64,000 nt of DNA, taken from contig JAUIJL010000024.1 of assembly GCA_030431255.1 (NCBI GenBank), positions 62,001 through 126,000 of the forward strand. The letters are read 5' to 3'. Below the pieces are notes generated by a model. The model was not told the DNA's origin and did no database searches. It worked only from the letters and a program-made list of their open reading frames with translations. Shown here one piece after another: positions 9,151 through 18,654 of the stretch. The DNA comes from Thermoanaerobaculia bacterium (lineage in GTDB: Bacteria > Acidobacteriota > Thermoanaerobaculia > Multivoradales > J023). The translations under genes were made by a program, and so were the position numbers. Positions within the stretch are counted from its first letter, which is position 1; every line of letters starts with the position of its first letter.

Positions 9151-11439
9151 ATGGATATCTTGCGTCAGCTCTGGTCGGCTTGGCTCGGATCGACGGTGTT
9201 CGAGCAGTTGCCGCCTGCCTTACAGCAGCCTCCGGGTCTGTGGCTGATCCCCCTTTTGACCAGCGTATTGCTGCTCGGATTGGTGTGGCTGGGGGTGCGT
9301 CGTGTGGTCGGTAGCTCCGGCGCCTCCGCCTATTCCGCCCGCGAGCTGTTGCGCGAAGCTCGCAGGAAGGAGCGGGAAGGCGATTCCCTGGAAGCCGGCC
9401 GGGCCTTTGAGGCCTTGGGCAAGCACCGCAAGGCCCTGAAGGTCTATCGACGTGGGGAGCACCATGAAGAGCGGGCGCTCTTGCTGCTGCGCTTGGCTCG
9501 ACGCAAGGAAGCCAAGGCGGCGGCTCGCGACGGTGGCGAGTGGCGGCTCTACGGCGAGCTGTGCCAAGAGGACGGCGATTTAGAAGAAGCCGCGGTGGCC
9601 TACGAGAGGGCTGGACAGGCCTTTCTCGCCGGCCAGTGTTATGCCGAGCTGGAGCGGTCGGTGGAAGCGGCTCGGTGTTATTTGGCGGCGGGTTTGGAGG
9701 CGGAAGTCGTGCGCCTGCTCAAGGACGCGGAGGGTCCCGAGCCGGCGGAGCTTTTGGACCAAGCGATCCGGGCGTCTCTGCGACAAATGGGCGGATCCGG
9801 CCTCAGCCTGGAGTTGCAGGAGGCGGTTCAGCGGGGGGTGCAGCTTTGGCTTTCCCTGGGGCAGCCGAAGAAGGCGTTCCAGCTGGCCGTGGATTCCGAT
9901 CGCCTCAAGCTCGCCGTGCCCGTGGCGCGGGATTACCTGGAGCCCTCCGTGGAGGCGGCCGAGTTGTGCGCCCGCGCCGGTGCCCATCGGGTGGCCGCGG
10001 ATATCTACGGTCGGTTGGGGGAGGAACACCTCGAGGCCCAACAGCGGGCGGAAGACGCGGTTCGACGGGACCAGCGTCAAGAAGCGGCCGAGTGGTTGGA
10101 GAAGGCGGAGGACTGGGCCGCCGCCGCGGACCATTGGGCCGCGCTCGGGCAATCCGCCCGAGCAGCGAAGCTTTTCGCCCGCGCCGGGGACCCGGTGTCC
10201 GCGGCCCAGCTCCAACCCGTGCACACGGAGCCGTCCGGCATGGCGAGTGTTGATGCCGCGGACGCGAGGACTTCCGGTCTCGAGGGTCCGGGTGCGCAAC
10301 CCTGGCTGACCCAAGCTCACTTGAGCGACCTCGAGCAGGAGCTGGCGACCCGAGCGGCGAGCCCAGTCCTGGGCTCGGATCCTTTTGCGCCCACGATCCC
10401 CAGCGCGGCCCTTGGCCTTGATGTCGGCGGTAAACCGTTGGATGGCGAAGCGACGGCAGTCGCAGGTCTACCGACGCCGAGTCTTTCGGAATCAAGTCTT
10501 CCGACCTCTAGTGTGCCGAGGTCGGGCCCTCCCGACGTGCCGAGGGTCACCGTGCCGACCGATCTGACGCCGAAGCCGCTTGGGCCGGCCGCACCTAAGC
10601 CGGCCGCAACCGTGCCGATCTCGGATCCTTCTGGTGACGGCGAGGCGAGGTATCGGCTCGGCAAAGAGCTGGGACGCGGTGGCATGGGTGTGGTGTATGA
10701 GGCCGAGGATCTCGTGTTGCAGCGCCCCGTGGCGCTCAAAATTTTGCCCGAGCACATGCTGGGGGTGGAGGTCGAGCCGGAATCTCTGTTGGCGGAAGCT
10801 CGGGCGGCGGCCCGTTTGTCACACCCGAATATCGTTCAGGTCTATGACGCCGGGCGCAGGGGACGAGGTTTCTTCGTGGTCATGGAGCTGATCCGCGGTC
10901 AATCCCTGGACAAAATCCTGGAGGACCGGCAAATCACCGTGGCCGGGGCCCTGCGGATCGGTCTGCAAATTTGTGCCGCTCTCGACCATGCCCATGGACG
11001 CCACATCGTTCATCGGGATCTCAAACCGTCGAATCTCATGTGGAGCGAGGAGCGGGTGTTGAAGCTGGCGGATTTCGGGCTGGCTCGGGCGTTTGAGGCC
11101 AGCCAGGGCCGGGTCGTAACCCAACCCGCCGGCACGCCGTCCTACATGGCACCGGAGCAGATTCGCGGGGAAGGGGTCTCGCCCCAGGCGGACATCTATT
11201 CATTCGGCTGTGTGCTCTTCGAGCTGCTGTGCCGGGAGTCGGTGTTCGGCACCGGCCCGCCGTCCTTCCACCATCACTTGGCCTCCGTGCCCAGGGATCC
11301 GCGGGGCCTCCGGCCGGAGGTGCCGGACCCGTTGGCGGATTTGATCCTGAGCTGCTTGGCCAAGGATCCGAGCGAGCGACCCCGCTCGGCCGCGGACCTC
11401 GGCCGTGAGCTGGCCGCGATCCTAAAGACCTTGGGCTAG
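9151..11439 (+). CDS. Membrane Ser/Thr protein kinase with N-terminal TPR-like repeats
   Basis: A 762-residue protein: one membrane helix (about residues 30-52), a long Ala/Glu-rich alpha-helical repeat region (about 65-350) resembling TPR/solenoid repeats, a Pro/Ser-rich linker (about 360-490) and a Hanks-type kinase domain (about 501-760). The kinase has GRGGMGVVYEAED, Lys about 530, HRDLKPSN at about 621, DFG at about 641, and the APE region SYMAPEQIRG, so it should be active. Unusually, the helical repeats lie N-terminal to the kinase. A second gene of similar design (23861-27028) lies 12 kb away. It probably phosphorylates proteins in response to partners bound by the repeats; targets are unknown. 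Confidence 0.92.
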   Translation: MDILRQLWSAWLGSTVFEQLPPALQQPPGLWLIPLLTSVLLLGLVWLGVRRVVGSSGASAYSARELLREARRKEREGDSLEAGRAFEALGKHRKALKVYRRGEHHEERALLLLRLARRKEAKAAARDGGEWRLYGELCQEDGDLEEAAVAYERAGQAFLAGQCYAELERSVEAARCYLAAGLEAEVVRLLKDAEGPEPAELLDQAIRASLRQMGGSGLSLELQEAVQRGVQLWLSLGQPKKAFQLAVDSDRLKLAVPVARDYLEPSVEAAELCARAGAHRVAADIYGRLGEEHLEAQQRAEDAVRRDQRQEAAEWLEKAEDWAAAADHWAALGQSARAAKLFARAGDPVSAAQLQPVHTEPSGMASVDAADARTSGLEGPGAQPWLTQAHLSDLEQELATRAASPVLGSDPFAPTIPSAALGLDVGGKPLDGEATAVAGLPTPSLSESSLPTSSVPRSGPPDVPRVTVPTDLTPKPLGPAAPKPAATVPISDPSGDGEARYRLGKELGRGGMGVVYEAEDLVLQRPVALKILPEHMLGVEVEPESLLAEARAAARLSHPNIVQVYDAGRRGRGFFVVMELIRGQSLDKILEDRQITVAGALRIGLQICAALDHAHGRHIVHRDLKPSNLMWSEERVLKLADFGLARAFEASQGRVVTQPAGTPSYMAPEQIRGEGVSPQADIYSFGCVLFELLCRESVFGTGPPSFHHHLASVPRDPRGLRPEVPDPLADLILSCLAKDPSERPRSAADLGRELAAILKTLG

Positions 11440-11666
11440 CTAGGCTCCATCCAGTTTTGGCGTTTTCGAGGATCTGGAAGGCGCGGCGCACCGAGCACGG
11501 CAGCGAAGCTTGTCTGAGCGATTCACCCGTTGAATCGGCATAAGATCTTCCACATCAGCAGCTTGCAGCGGAAAATCAGTGGTGGCGCGAGCTCGTAGCG
11601 CCGCGCGCAGGGCGCCGCGCCGCCCCACCCGAGATGCATTTCTGGATGGAACCTAGCTGGCTATAA
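11440..11666. other. Convergent intergenic region with GC-rich inverted repeat
   Basis: This 227-bp gap lies between two convergent genes. It contains GGCGCGAGCTCGTAGCGCCG followed by CGCGCAGGGCGCCGCGCC, which can fold into GC-rich hairpins, but there is no clear T-run, so a terminator role is only possible. No coding sequence seen. Confidence 0.35.
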
Positions 11667-14012
11667 CTAGCCCGCCACCTCGGCAATCCTCGAATCGTCT
11701 CGCAGCAAGCCTTCTGTCGATGCCTTGTCCTCTTCCTTCGCGGGAGCCTGGGGCTGGACCTTGAGAAGCCGTTCGCCGAATTCCAAGCTGAGGCCGGAAT
11801 CGGCAAGCTCTGTGACCCACAATCGACAGTCCAGTCGGCGAATTTGCTCGTCGCCCACCTGGTAGGCATAGCTGAATCTGACCGTCTCGTCGGCTTTGAG
11901 CTCTATCTCTTTGGCGTAGAGCTCCAATCCTTGATCCACGGCGAGGTCGTGGTACAGCTTGGCGGTGGAGGTTCCGGAGCCCTGACCGCGCAGGGTGACC
12001 TCCAGCTCCACCTCCAGCAGGGACCGAGCCGGGATCGTCAGGACTTGACCGCCGAAGATCCACTGTTTTTCGCCCGGGGAAAGGGGCACGACGTCTTCGC
12101 GAATGAGGTGGTAGGCGTATTCGATCGGTTTGGCCCCTTGGCTGCTGGAGCCGAACCCCTCGTCGGCGGATGAGGCGACGGTGCGCTGGCTGGCTTTGAC
12201 GTGGGCGGCGAGGAAGCCGACGTCGCCCGGCAGCACGAATTCCTGGATCCGATGGGGCGAGAAAATCTTGCCGTCCTCGAGCCGCCATTTGGTGCATTCC
12301 TGCCAATCGGTCTTACATCCGAAAAGGTGGCCGGAGGGTCCGACCCCGGAGACTCGATCGAGGTAGACGTTGCCGAAGGCCAGAGTCCGGGGCTGGTCGT
12401 AGCCGCGGAAAAGACTCCGACCCGAGAAGGGTAAGGCACTCGGATCGTCGACGTCGACCTCGAGGTAGTCGAGCAAGGAGAGGGCGACGTCCGTTTGCAT
12501 GAACGGCTCGTCGACCATGCCGGTCTCGCCATCGGGATTGAAGACGGCGAGGAAACCCCAAGCCTGGCTGATCATTTGGGTGAAGTCGTCTTGAGCTTGT
12601 GCGAGACCCACGGCTTCATCGGAGGTGAGCAGCACCAAGGTGTCTTCAAAGACACCCATCTTCTTCAGCTCTTGGAGGAACGGCTCCAGCACCTCGTCGA
12701 GCCGCACCACCGCCCAAGGGAAGGAGCCCCGGGGATAGGCGTTGACGTAGTCGGGAGGCACGGAATAGGGATGGTGGGTGCCCACCGTCAGCATCGAAAG
12801 GAAATAGGGCTGGTCGTCTTGCCGAAGCTCGCGGATCAGATCGAGACCGCCCTCGAAGAAAGTTTGGTCGTCGACGCCCCACTCACCACGGTGATGGGGG
12901 TTGGTGAACCATTGCTCACCCAGAACCAGCTCGAAGCCGGCCCGGGGCATGAATTGATCCTTCAGCATGAAGGGCAGATTGGCCGCTTGGAGGTAGGCGG
13001 TGCGATAGCCCGAACGACGCAGGCGCTCCGGCAGGCAGTCCACGACCTCCTCGTTTTTGTATTTCACCAAGTCGGTCATTTTGGGCAAGCCGCCCGCCAA
13101 GCGAGGCGGTCGACCGCAAAGCAGCGAATAGGTGCCCCGATTGGTCTGGCGCTGCATGTTGATGAAGCTGTCGTAGACCAAGGCGCCTTGCATGAAGGCA
13201 TCGGTTCGGCGCATGAATTTCGGCAATCGCGAAAGATCATGGGCTTCGAGGATCGACGGGAAGTAACCACCGCTGATGCCTTCCACCATGATCAAAATCA
13301 CGTCGCGGCCCGGAGAACGGGCCATGCGCAGCTCACCGGAAAGATCGGGTGCTGTGGAGATCTCCGGTAGCTCAGCGCCGACAAAAACGTTCGGCTCTTT
13401 CTTTTCCTCGGCCTTCAGGGCCTGGGCGGCTTTGCTGGTCCACTCCCTGGCGGTGAGCTCGAAAAAATGGGCTTGGCGCCAGCTGGAAGCTCGGCTCGAT
13501 ATGGGCCAGAAGATCAATCCCAGGAGCAAGATCGCCAGGGCCGCGAGCGGGCTCCGGCGGTTTTTCCGCCAACCCGCTCGCCAAGCGGGGAACGGCAAGC
13601 GGAGGGTCGCCCACACGGCGGTCGCGGAGAGGGCGAAGAGTCCCCAGGTGGTGGAGGATTTGAGCACGGGCACCACCGAGCCGCGAAGGAAGATCGGATC
13701 CAGCAAATATCCGAATTGATGAAAGCGGGGCAGTGCACCCAAAGCGACCAGATGCTCGAAGATACCTATGTGGATCGCCGCCCAAAGCACCACAGCTGTG
13801 ATCGCCGGCCAAATCCTCTTCAGGGTCGACGATAAGATAATCAGCAGCAAAAGACTGAAGAAAGCGTCGGAAAGGTAACCGCGCAGATCCCGCCAGCCGG
13901 CGCCTCCCAATCCGTGGACCGTGCGCAGGATCCAGGGAGCGATGAGAAAAGCACCCAGCCAAGCCGGCCAGGAGAAGGGGTGGGGGGAATACGGCTTCGT
14001 CACCGGCTTCAT
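11667..14012 (-). CDS. LTA-synthase-like sulfatase-superfamily membrane protein
   Basis: A 781-residue protein with about five N-terminal membrane helices (residues 15-165) and a large extracytoplasmic alkaline-phosphatase/sulfatase domain (about 215-620). Family signs are VILIMVEGISGGYF (first metal site, E in place of D), QTNRGTYSLLCGRPP with the nucleophilic Thr, and FLSMLTVGTHHPYSVPPDY, the conserved HHPY of LtaS/OpgB relatives. A C-terminal soluble domain (about 620-781) is extra to the usual 600-650-residue LtaS. In diderms such proteins transfer phosphoglycerol or phosphoethanolamine groups to periplasmic glycans or lipids; which one is unknown. It is transcribed divergently from the hydrolase gene, with a 76-bp spacer. 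Confidence 0.88.
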   Translation of the reverse strand: MKPVTKPYSPHPFSWPAWLGAFLIAPWILRTVHGLGGAGWRDLRGYLSDAFFSLLLLIILSSTLKRIWPAITAVVLWAAIHIGIFEHLVALGALPRFHQFGYLLDPIFLRGSVVPVLKSSTTWGLFALSATAVWATLRLPFPAWRAGWRKNRRSPLAALAILLLGLIFWPISSRASSWRQAHFFELTAREWTSKAAQALKAEEKKEPNVFVGAELPEISTAPDLSGELRMARSPGRDVILIMVEGISGGYFPSILEAHDLSRLPKFMRRTDAFMQGALVYDSFINMQRQTNRGTYSLLCGRPPRLAGGLPKMTDLVKYKNEEVVDCLPERLRRSGYRTAYLQAANLPFMLKDQFMPRAGFELVLGEQWFTNPHHRGEWGVDDQTFFEGGLDLIRELRQDDQPYFLSMLTVGTHHPYSVPPDYVNAYPRGSFPWAVVRLDEVLEPFLQELKKMGVFEDTLVLLTSDEAVGLAQAQDDFTQMISQAWGFLAVFNPDGETGMVDEPFMQTDVALSLLDYLEVDVDDPSALPFSGRSLFRGYDQPRTLAFGNVYLDRVSGVGPSGHLFGCKTDWQECTKWRLEDGKIFSPHRIQEFVLPGDVGFLAAHVKASQRTVASSADEGFGSSSQGAKPIEYAYHLIREDVVPLSPGEKQWIFGGQVLTIPARSLLEVELEVTLRGQGSGTSTAKLYHDLAVDQGLELYAKEIELKADETVRFSYAYQVGDEQIRRLDCRLWVTELADSGLSLEFGERLLKVQPQAPAKEEDKASTEGLLRDDSRIAEVAG

Positions 14013-14088
14013 CAGAGGGGCCTCGGTATCGTCATAGAGCCTAGTGTATTCGGACCTTCAATGATTCGGAAGACTCAGAAAGACAGCT

Positions 14089-14883
14089 ATGAAAGTTTTT
14101 CACTTACTCGCGTCCTCGCAAAATCGCCGCATATGGGGTTTGCCCCGATTCAGTAGGGTTTTTACCTTGGTTGTGCTTTGCCTGTTGCTCGGCGGCTGCC
14201 CTGGAATGCGTCCGACCACGATTCCCATGGGCTCGATGACCCTCCAGGCGTCTAGCTCAAGCTGCTCGGTGGTTTTTCTGCCCGGGGTGCTCGACAAACC
14301 CAAGGATTTCGACCGTCGCGGTTTTGCCGACGTCGCTCGAGACGCGGGTTTGGATCTCCACTTGGTGGCCGCGGACGCCCACTTGGCGTATTACCGCGAG
14401 CGCACCGCGATTCTGCGATTGCGCCAAGACCTCGTCCAACCCTTGGTCGACCAAGGTCAGAAGGTGTGGTTGGTGGGGATCTCGTTGGGCGGTGTCGGAT
14501 CCTTGCTCTACAGTCGCGAGCACCCCGAGGACTTGGAAGGCGTGGTGATGTTGGCGCCCTTCTTGGGGGAGGACGAGGTGATCGAGGAGGTCCGATCGGC
14601 CGGCGGACCCTTGGCCTGGACCCCACCGGAAACCCTCGCCGAGGACGATGTGGGGCGTAAGGTTTGGTCATGGATTCGGACGTGGCACGGTCTTGAGGGG
14701 GACCGCCCGGATTTCTATTTGGGCTATGGCGAAGCCGACGATTTTGCGTCCGCCAACCGCATGCTGGCGGAGCTCTTGGATGAAAACCACGTGGCGACGC
14801 ACCCCGGCGGACACGATTGGAAGGCGTGGGTGCCGCTATGGAGAGAGCTGGCGGAATCGGGAATCTTCGAAGGCTGTAATTAG
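14089..14883 (+). CDS. Alpha/beta-hydrolase lipoprotein
   Basis: A 264-residue protein. Its N-terminus ends in VLCLLLGGC, a lipobox with Cys about residue 42, so it is probably an acylated envelope protein. The body is an alpha/beta hydrolase: FLPGVLDKPKDF near the first strand (oxyanion region), VWLVGISLGGVGSLLY with the G-x-S-x-G nucleophile elbow, and a late HPGGHDWKAW supplying the catalytic His. Such proteins are esterases or thioesterases; no substrate is evident. Its TAG stop (14881-14883) directly abuts the stop of the convergent SpoIIE gene, leaving no intergenic space. The start is uncertain because there is no strong ribosome-binding site. Confidence 0.8.
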   Translation: MKVFHLLASSQNRRIWGLPRFSRVFTLVVLCLLLGGCPGMRPTTIPMGSMTLQASSSSCSVVFLPGVLDKPKDFDRRGFADVARDAGLDLHLVAADAHLAYYRERTAILRLRQDLVQPLVDQGQKVWLVGISLGGVGSLLYSREHPEDLEGVVMLAPFLGEDEVIEEVRSAGGPLAWTPPETLAEDDVGRKVWSWIRTWHGLEGDRPDFYLGYGEADDFASANRMLAELLDENHVATHPGGHDWKAWVPLWRELAESGIFEGCN

Positions 14884-17229
14884 TCAGGGCTCAATTTTCA
14901 TCACCAAGCCGGTGACGTCGTCGCCCTTGGGGCGCCCCGCGCAGTGGGTGTCGACCGCGGCGAGCAGACGGTGCAGGATGTCTTCCGCCGGCAGCTCGGC
15001 CAGGGACGGCAGCAGCTCGGGCCAGGTTTCATATCCCAATTGCTCACCGTCCGGAGATTCAGCCTCCACCACGCCGTCGGTGTAGGCGACGATGACGGTG
15101 CCGGGCGGGCATTCGATGTCCTGTTGTCGTTCCTTGACCGGGATGCCCGAGCCCAAGGGCAGGGTCGACGGGCCGATTTCTTCGACTTGGCCGTCACGAC
15201 AGACCAGCAGGTGGGGGTGGCCGGCGCTGGCGACCCGCAAGCGTTGCCGTTTGGGCTCCCAACAAGCCAGCAGCAGGGTGACCAGGGCTCGGCGATTCTG
15301 GAGCCGGGCGAAGAGCCAACGGATGCCGGCCAGGGCTTCGGCGGGCGAGGCACCGGCGACCGCGTATTGGGCCACCGCCGCTTTGGTATAGGCGGTGAGC
15401 ACGGAGCACGAGATGCCGTGACCGGCGACGTCCGCCACCGCCAACCACACCCGACCCGTGGAATCTTCCACCAGGTCGAGGAAATCTCCGCCGACCAAAT
15501 CCGCCGGCACCATCGACCAAGCCAAGTCCAGACCTTCAGAGCAGGGACGCTCCGGCGGCAGCAAGGACAATTGGATGTCGCGCAAGAGGCGGATTTCCGC
15601 GTTGAGGCGGGATTCTCGCTCCAAAGCGGAGACGTAATCCGGCACCAGGGTGGCGATATCGTCGATATCCGGAGCCCGCAGCAGCCAATAAAAACCCGCG
15701 CCGGCCGCCATCAGCATCGGCACTGTCGACACCAAACCCGTATCCCACAGCATCACCGGAGCGTGGCGCCAGACGAACCACGCGGTGGGCAGGGAGAACA
15801 TGGTCACGGTGGCGGTCAGCAGCTCCAACAAACCTTGGTGCCAAAGCAACCAACCCGCGGCCATGGCTACGATCAAACCGAAGATCAAGGAGTGCTCGAG
15901 GGGCGCGATGGGCATCACCGAAACCCAACCGCAGGCGGTGATCGCCGCGCCGATCATGGCGCCGGGGCGGCCGGCCAACCGCCCCCCCAGGCCGACGATG
16001 AAGGCGCTCATGGCGGTGAGGGCAACGGCCCGGTGCATGGGCGTGGGCATCATCCAGAAATCCGGCAGCATCAGCAAGACGTCGCCGTACCCACCGTCAC
16101 CGAACCGGGATGCGATCTCGCCGCCCGCCGAGTAGATCCCGGATAGCCCCAAGCCCGCGGCCAGCCCCCTCAACAGCTGCAAGCCGGTAGCGCGGGTCGG
16201 TCGCCAACGGAGCAGGCGATCCCAGTGCACCAGAGAGCTGGGGCGCACATCTCGGGTTTCCGCTTCCGCCACCGCCCAGGCGAGCATCAAGCCGACCACG
16301 GGCACCAGGTAGAAGAAGCTGATCAACACCAAGAAGCTCGGGCGGGATTGCCAATAGCGCAAGACCGGCGGTGTGATGATCAGCAGGACCACGAGAATCG
16401 GCAGGGCGTGGGAAATGCCGGCCCGTCGTTGGCCCAGGCGCCACATCAGCACGCCCAGGGCCACCAAGACGGCGATCAACAAGATGTAGATCTGGAGCTG
16501 CACCACCAAGCTCTGCTCCCACAGGGCAAAGGTCTGGCGATGCACCACTCGATAAGGGGCGGGCACCCGAAAAGCCATCCAGGCGCCGCGATTGGTGAGA
16601 TGCACGTAGATCGCACCGGAATCGGCCCCGGTGGTGTAGATCAGCTCCGTGTATCCGGAGGTGCTGTGGATTTGGGGATCGGGCGGATCTCGCTCGAAGA
16701 AGAGTCTGGCGAGGCGAGTGCCTACGAAGCGGTCCGACTCGGCGGCCACCCCTTGACCGAGCACGCCGTCGAATCCGAAGGTAGCCCCGAGCAGCTTGCC
16801 GTCGCCATCGTATTCTAGGAAGAGGGCACCGTCGTGGCCTTCGGGGCTGGTGGCGCGCCAGAACCGGGCGCCCAAGCGGACGGGCGGCACTTTGCCCATC
16901 AGATGGCGCCGGAGCTCGCGATCCGAGATCTGCTCGGTCAGCACCGAGACGTCCTCACCGGAATGGTATTGACGCAAACCGTGGCTGACGCTGATTTGCG
17001 GCTCCCCCTGCACCCGGTACCCGAGGGCCTGGGAGTCGGACGCCGCCCGGGCCAGCACGTCGGAATCCGCGGGCAGACGGGTGACGGATTCCGGCGCCCA
17101 CAGCTCCATCGCGGCGCCGGTGGCCAGAAGGCCCGCCAGCGCGATCGCCGCATAGATGGAGTGAAGAACGAGGTCGAAGCGTCTCATCGGCGGAAAGCAT
17201 CCTAGCAGCCCGATGCTTCGATACGGCAC
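14884..17229 (-). CDS. Membrane SpoIIE/PP2C-type serine phosphatase
   Basis: A 781-residue protein: an N-terminal membrane anchor, a periplasmic-type domain (about 40-240), some eight membrane helices (about 245-520), a short linker helix with ERESRLNAEIRLLRDIQLSL, and a SpoIIE catalytic domain (about 550-780). Metal-binding Asp residues are seen in VGGDFLDLVED, VADVAGHGIS and VAYTDGVVEAES, so the enzyme should be an active Mn/Mg-dependent Ser/Thr phosphatase, typically acting on anti-anti-sigma (STAS) proteins. No STAS or RsbW-like gene is adjacent. An alternative start lies 14 codons downstream (MRRFDLVLHS), just before the first helix. The divergent small membrane gene starts 42 bp away. 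Confidence 0.9.
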   Translation of the reverse strand: MPYRSIGLLGCFPPMRRFDLVLHSIYAAIALAGLLATGAAMELWAPESVTRLPADSDVLARAASDSQALGYRVQGEPQISVSHGLRQYHSGEDVSVLTEQISDRELRRHLMGKVPPVRLGARFWRATSPEGHDGALFLEYDGDGKLLGATFGFDGVLGQGVAAESDRFVGTRLARLFFERDPPDPQIHSTSGYTELIYTTGADSGAIYVHLTNRGAWMAFRVPAPYRVVHRQTFALWEQSLVVQLQIYILLIAVLVALGVLMWRLGQRRAGISHALPILVVLLIITPPVLRYWQSRPSFLVLISFFYLVPVVGLMLAWAVAEAETRDVRPSSLVHWDRLLRWRPTRATGLQLLRGLAAGLGLSGIYSAGGEIASRFGDGGYGDVLLMLPDFWMMPTPMHRAVALTAMSAFIVGLGGRLAGRPGAMIGAAITACGWVSVMPIAPLEHSLIFGLIVAMAAGWLLWHQGLLELLTATVTMFSLPTAWFVWRHAPVMLWDTGLVSTVPMLMAAGAGFYWLLRAPDIDDIATLVPDYVSALERESRLNAEIRLLRDIQLSLLPPERPCSEGLDLAWSMVPADLVGGDFLDLVEDSTGRVWLAVADVAGHGISCSVLTAYTKAAVAQYAVAGASPAEALAGIRWLFARLQNRRALVTLLLACWEPKRQRLRVASAGHPHLLVCRDGQVEEIGPSTLPLGSGIPVKERQQDIECPPGTVIVAYTDGVVEAESPDGEQLGYETWPELLPSLAELPAEDILHRLLAAVDTHCAGRPKGDDVTGLVMKIEP

Positions 17230-17271
17230 CCTCGCCTCAACCTGTCGGCGCTTTCTACGTATTCATAAGCG

Positions 17272-17658
17272 ATGGACACCGCACCCACCGACGACACCCT
17301 TTTAGAGAACGGCGCACGATCCTTGGCTCGGAAGCGGATCCCGTCCGCCGATTTCGGGCGTGAATACGAAGTCGTTCGGCTGCGCTTCGAGTCGCTGGTC
17401 GTGGCCTACGCCTGCTTCTTCCTGCTCTTCGGCTGGTTCCGCTTCTATTGGACCTACATCCGTGAGGGATGGCTGTGGGCCACCGTCGGCGGCGTGCTGA
17501 TCACCGCCTTCGGCACCCTCAACGCCGTCCGAGCCCGGCGCAAAAAGCGCACCTTCCCGGCGCTGGTCGCCTTGCTTCTGAACGCCGGTCTATTGATATG
17601 CGTCAGCCTTCCGCCGCTGGCCTTCTACCTGGTCTACAAGCTGCTCGAGGCCCGCTGA
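17272..17658 (+). CDS. Small membrane protein of unknown function
   Basis: A 128-residue protein with a hydrophilic N-terminus (about 1-45) and three hydrophobic segments: VAYACFFLLFGWFRFYW, WATVGGVLITAFGTL and FPALVALLLNAGLLICV. Basic residues between helices 2 and 3 (RARRKKR) suggest a cytoplasmic loop. I do not recognise a family. It is divergent from the SpoIIE phosphatase gene and ends 6 bp before the stop of the convergent ParA gene. GC-rich third codon positions throughout support it as a real gene. Confidence 0.7.
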   Translation: MDTAPTDDTLLENGARSLARKRIPSADFGREYEVVRLRFESLVVAYACFFLLFGWFRFYWTYIREGWLWATVGGVLITAFGTLNAVRARRKKRTFPALVALLLNAGLLICVSLPPLAFYLVYKLLEAR

Positions 17659-17664
17659 CCGGGC

Positions 17665-18654
17665 TTAGATGCCCGCAGCGTGGAGGATGCTTTGTGTCAG
17701 CTCCTTAAAGCTGGAAAAAGACTTTCGCACGGCCTCCGCATGAGAGCCGATCGCGCCGTCCACGGGTTTTAGGTGAAACACGGGCTTTCGTGCGCTTTCC
17801 GCCATAGCGATCAGACTCAGATAGTTCTTGACCATGCCCAGGCAGGCCGGATCCTGCGCCGCCTCGAGCTCCGTGGTCGAGCCGTCAAGGATCGCTCGGG
17901 AGTACTCCCCCGGTATCTTTCTCGCCCACGAATCGTAGGCCTTGACCACTCGATTCTTGCGTTCGGAGTGTTGTTGCACCACATATCCCAAAGGCTCCAT
18001 GCGGCCTTTGGGCAGTGGAATTTGCAGATCCTCAGGAGCCCTCTCTAGGCGGTCCTTCCAGCCCTGGCGCCAGCTCTTCAAGCTCGGCCCCAAGTTGCGC
18101 AGGCCTTGGAGAGAGAAGAGGCTCGGGGCCAGCGGTAGAACCAGATGATCGGAGGCGATCATCGCCGCCCGGTTGATGGCGCCGAGGTTGGGACCGACAT
18201 CGATCAAAATAACTTCCGCCTCCATGGTCTCGGCCGCTTCGACCATGATGCGGTAGAAGGCGGTGGTGGCTCGAAAGGCGGCTTTGTCTCGATCTAAACA
18301 TCTGGGCCAACTGTCGGAGAGCTTGTCTTCGAATTCCGAAAGACCCAGGCCTCCAGGAATCAGTCCCAGTGACTGGTCTACGGGTTCCAAGAATTCGACG
18401 TGGGCTGTCTCGATGTCTCCGGTGCCTTCGAGAATGGGCAGGATCGAGCTGTAAATGCTGAGGCTTGGACCGTCATCCGGCCACAGCTGCATCAATCGCT
18501 CTTCGTCGAGAAACATGCTGGTGAGATTGGCTTGAGGATCGAGATCGACCGCTAGCACCCGCTTGCCCAGCTCTCGGGCCATCCAGGCCGTGTGATAGAC
18601 CAATGTGGTCTTGCCGACACCGCCCTTGTTATTGAAAAAAGCGATGGATTTCAC
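17665..18654 (-). CDS. ParA/MinD-like P-loop ATPase
   Basis: A 329-residue protein starting MKSIAFFNNKGGVGKTTLVY, which holds the deviant Walker A box (KGGVGKTT) of ParA-type ATPases. VLAVDLDPQANLTSMF is the switch/Walker A' region and EVILIDVGPNLGAINRAAM is Walker B. The C-terminal third is longer than in minimal ParA. There is no ParB gene nearby. Its ATG overlaps the stop of the AlbA_2/ATP-binding gene by four bases (ATGA), so the two are co-translated and likely cooperate. A chromosome-partition role is therefore less likely than a two-gene accessory module; the exact role is unknown. Confidence 0.88.
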   Translation of the reverse strand: MKSIAFFNNKGGVGKTTLVYHTAWMARELGKRVLAVDLDPQANLTSMFLDEERLMQLWPDDGPSLSIYSSILPILEGTGDIETAHVEFLEPVDQSLGLIPGGLGLSEFEDKLSDSWPRCLDRDKAAFRATTAFYRIMVEAAETMEAEVILIDVGPNLGAINRAAMIASDHLVLPLAPSLFSLQGLRNLGPSLKSWRQGWKDRLERAPEDLQIPLPKGRMEPLGYVVQQHSERKNRVVKAYDSWARKIPGEYSRAILDGSTTELEAAQDPACLGMVKNYLSLIAMAESARKPVFHLKPVDGAIGSHAEAVRKSFSSFKELTQSILHAAGI

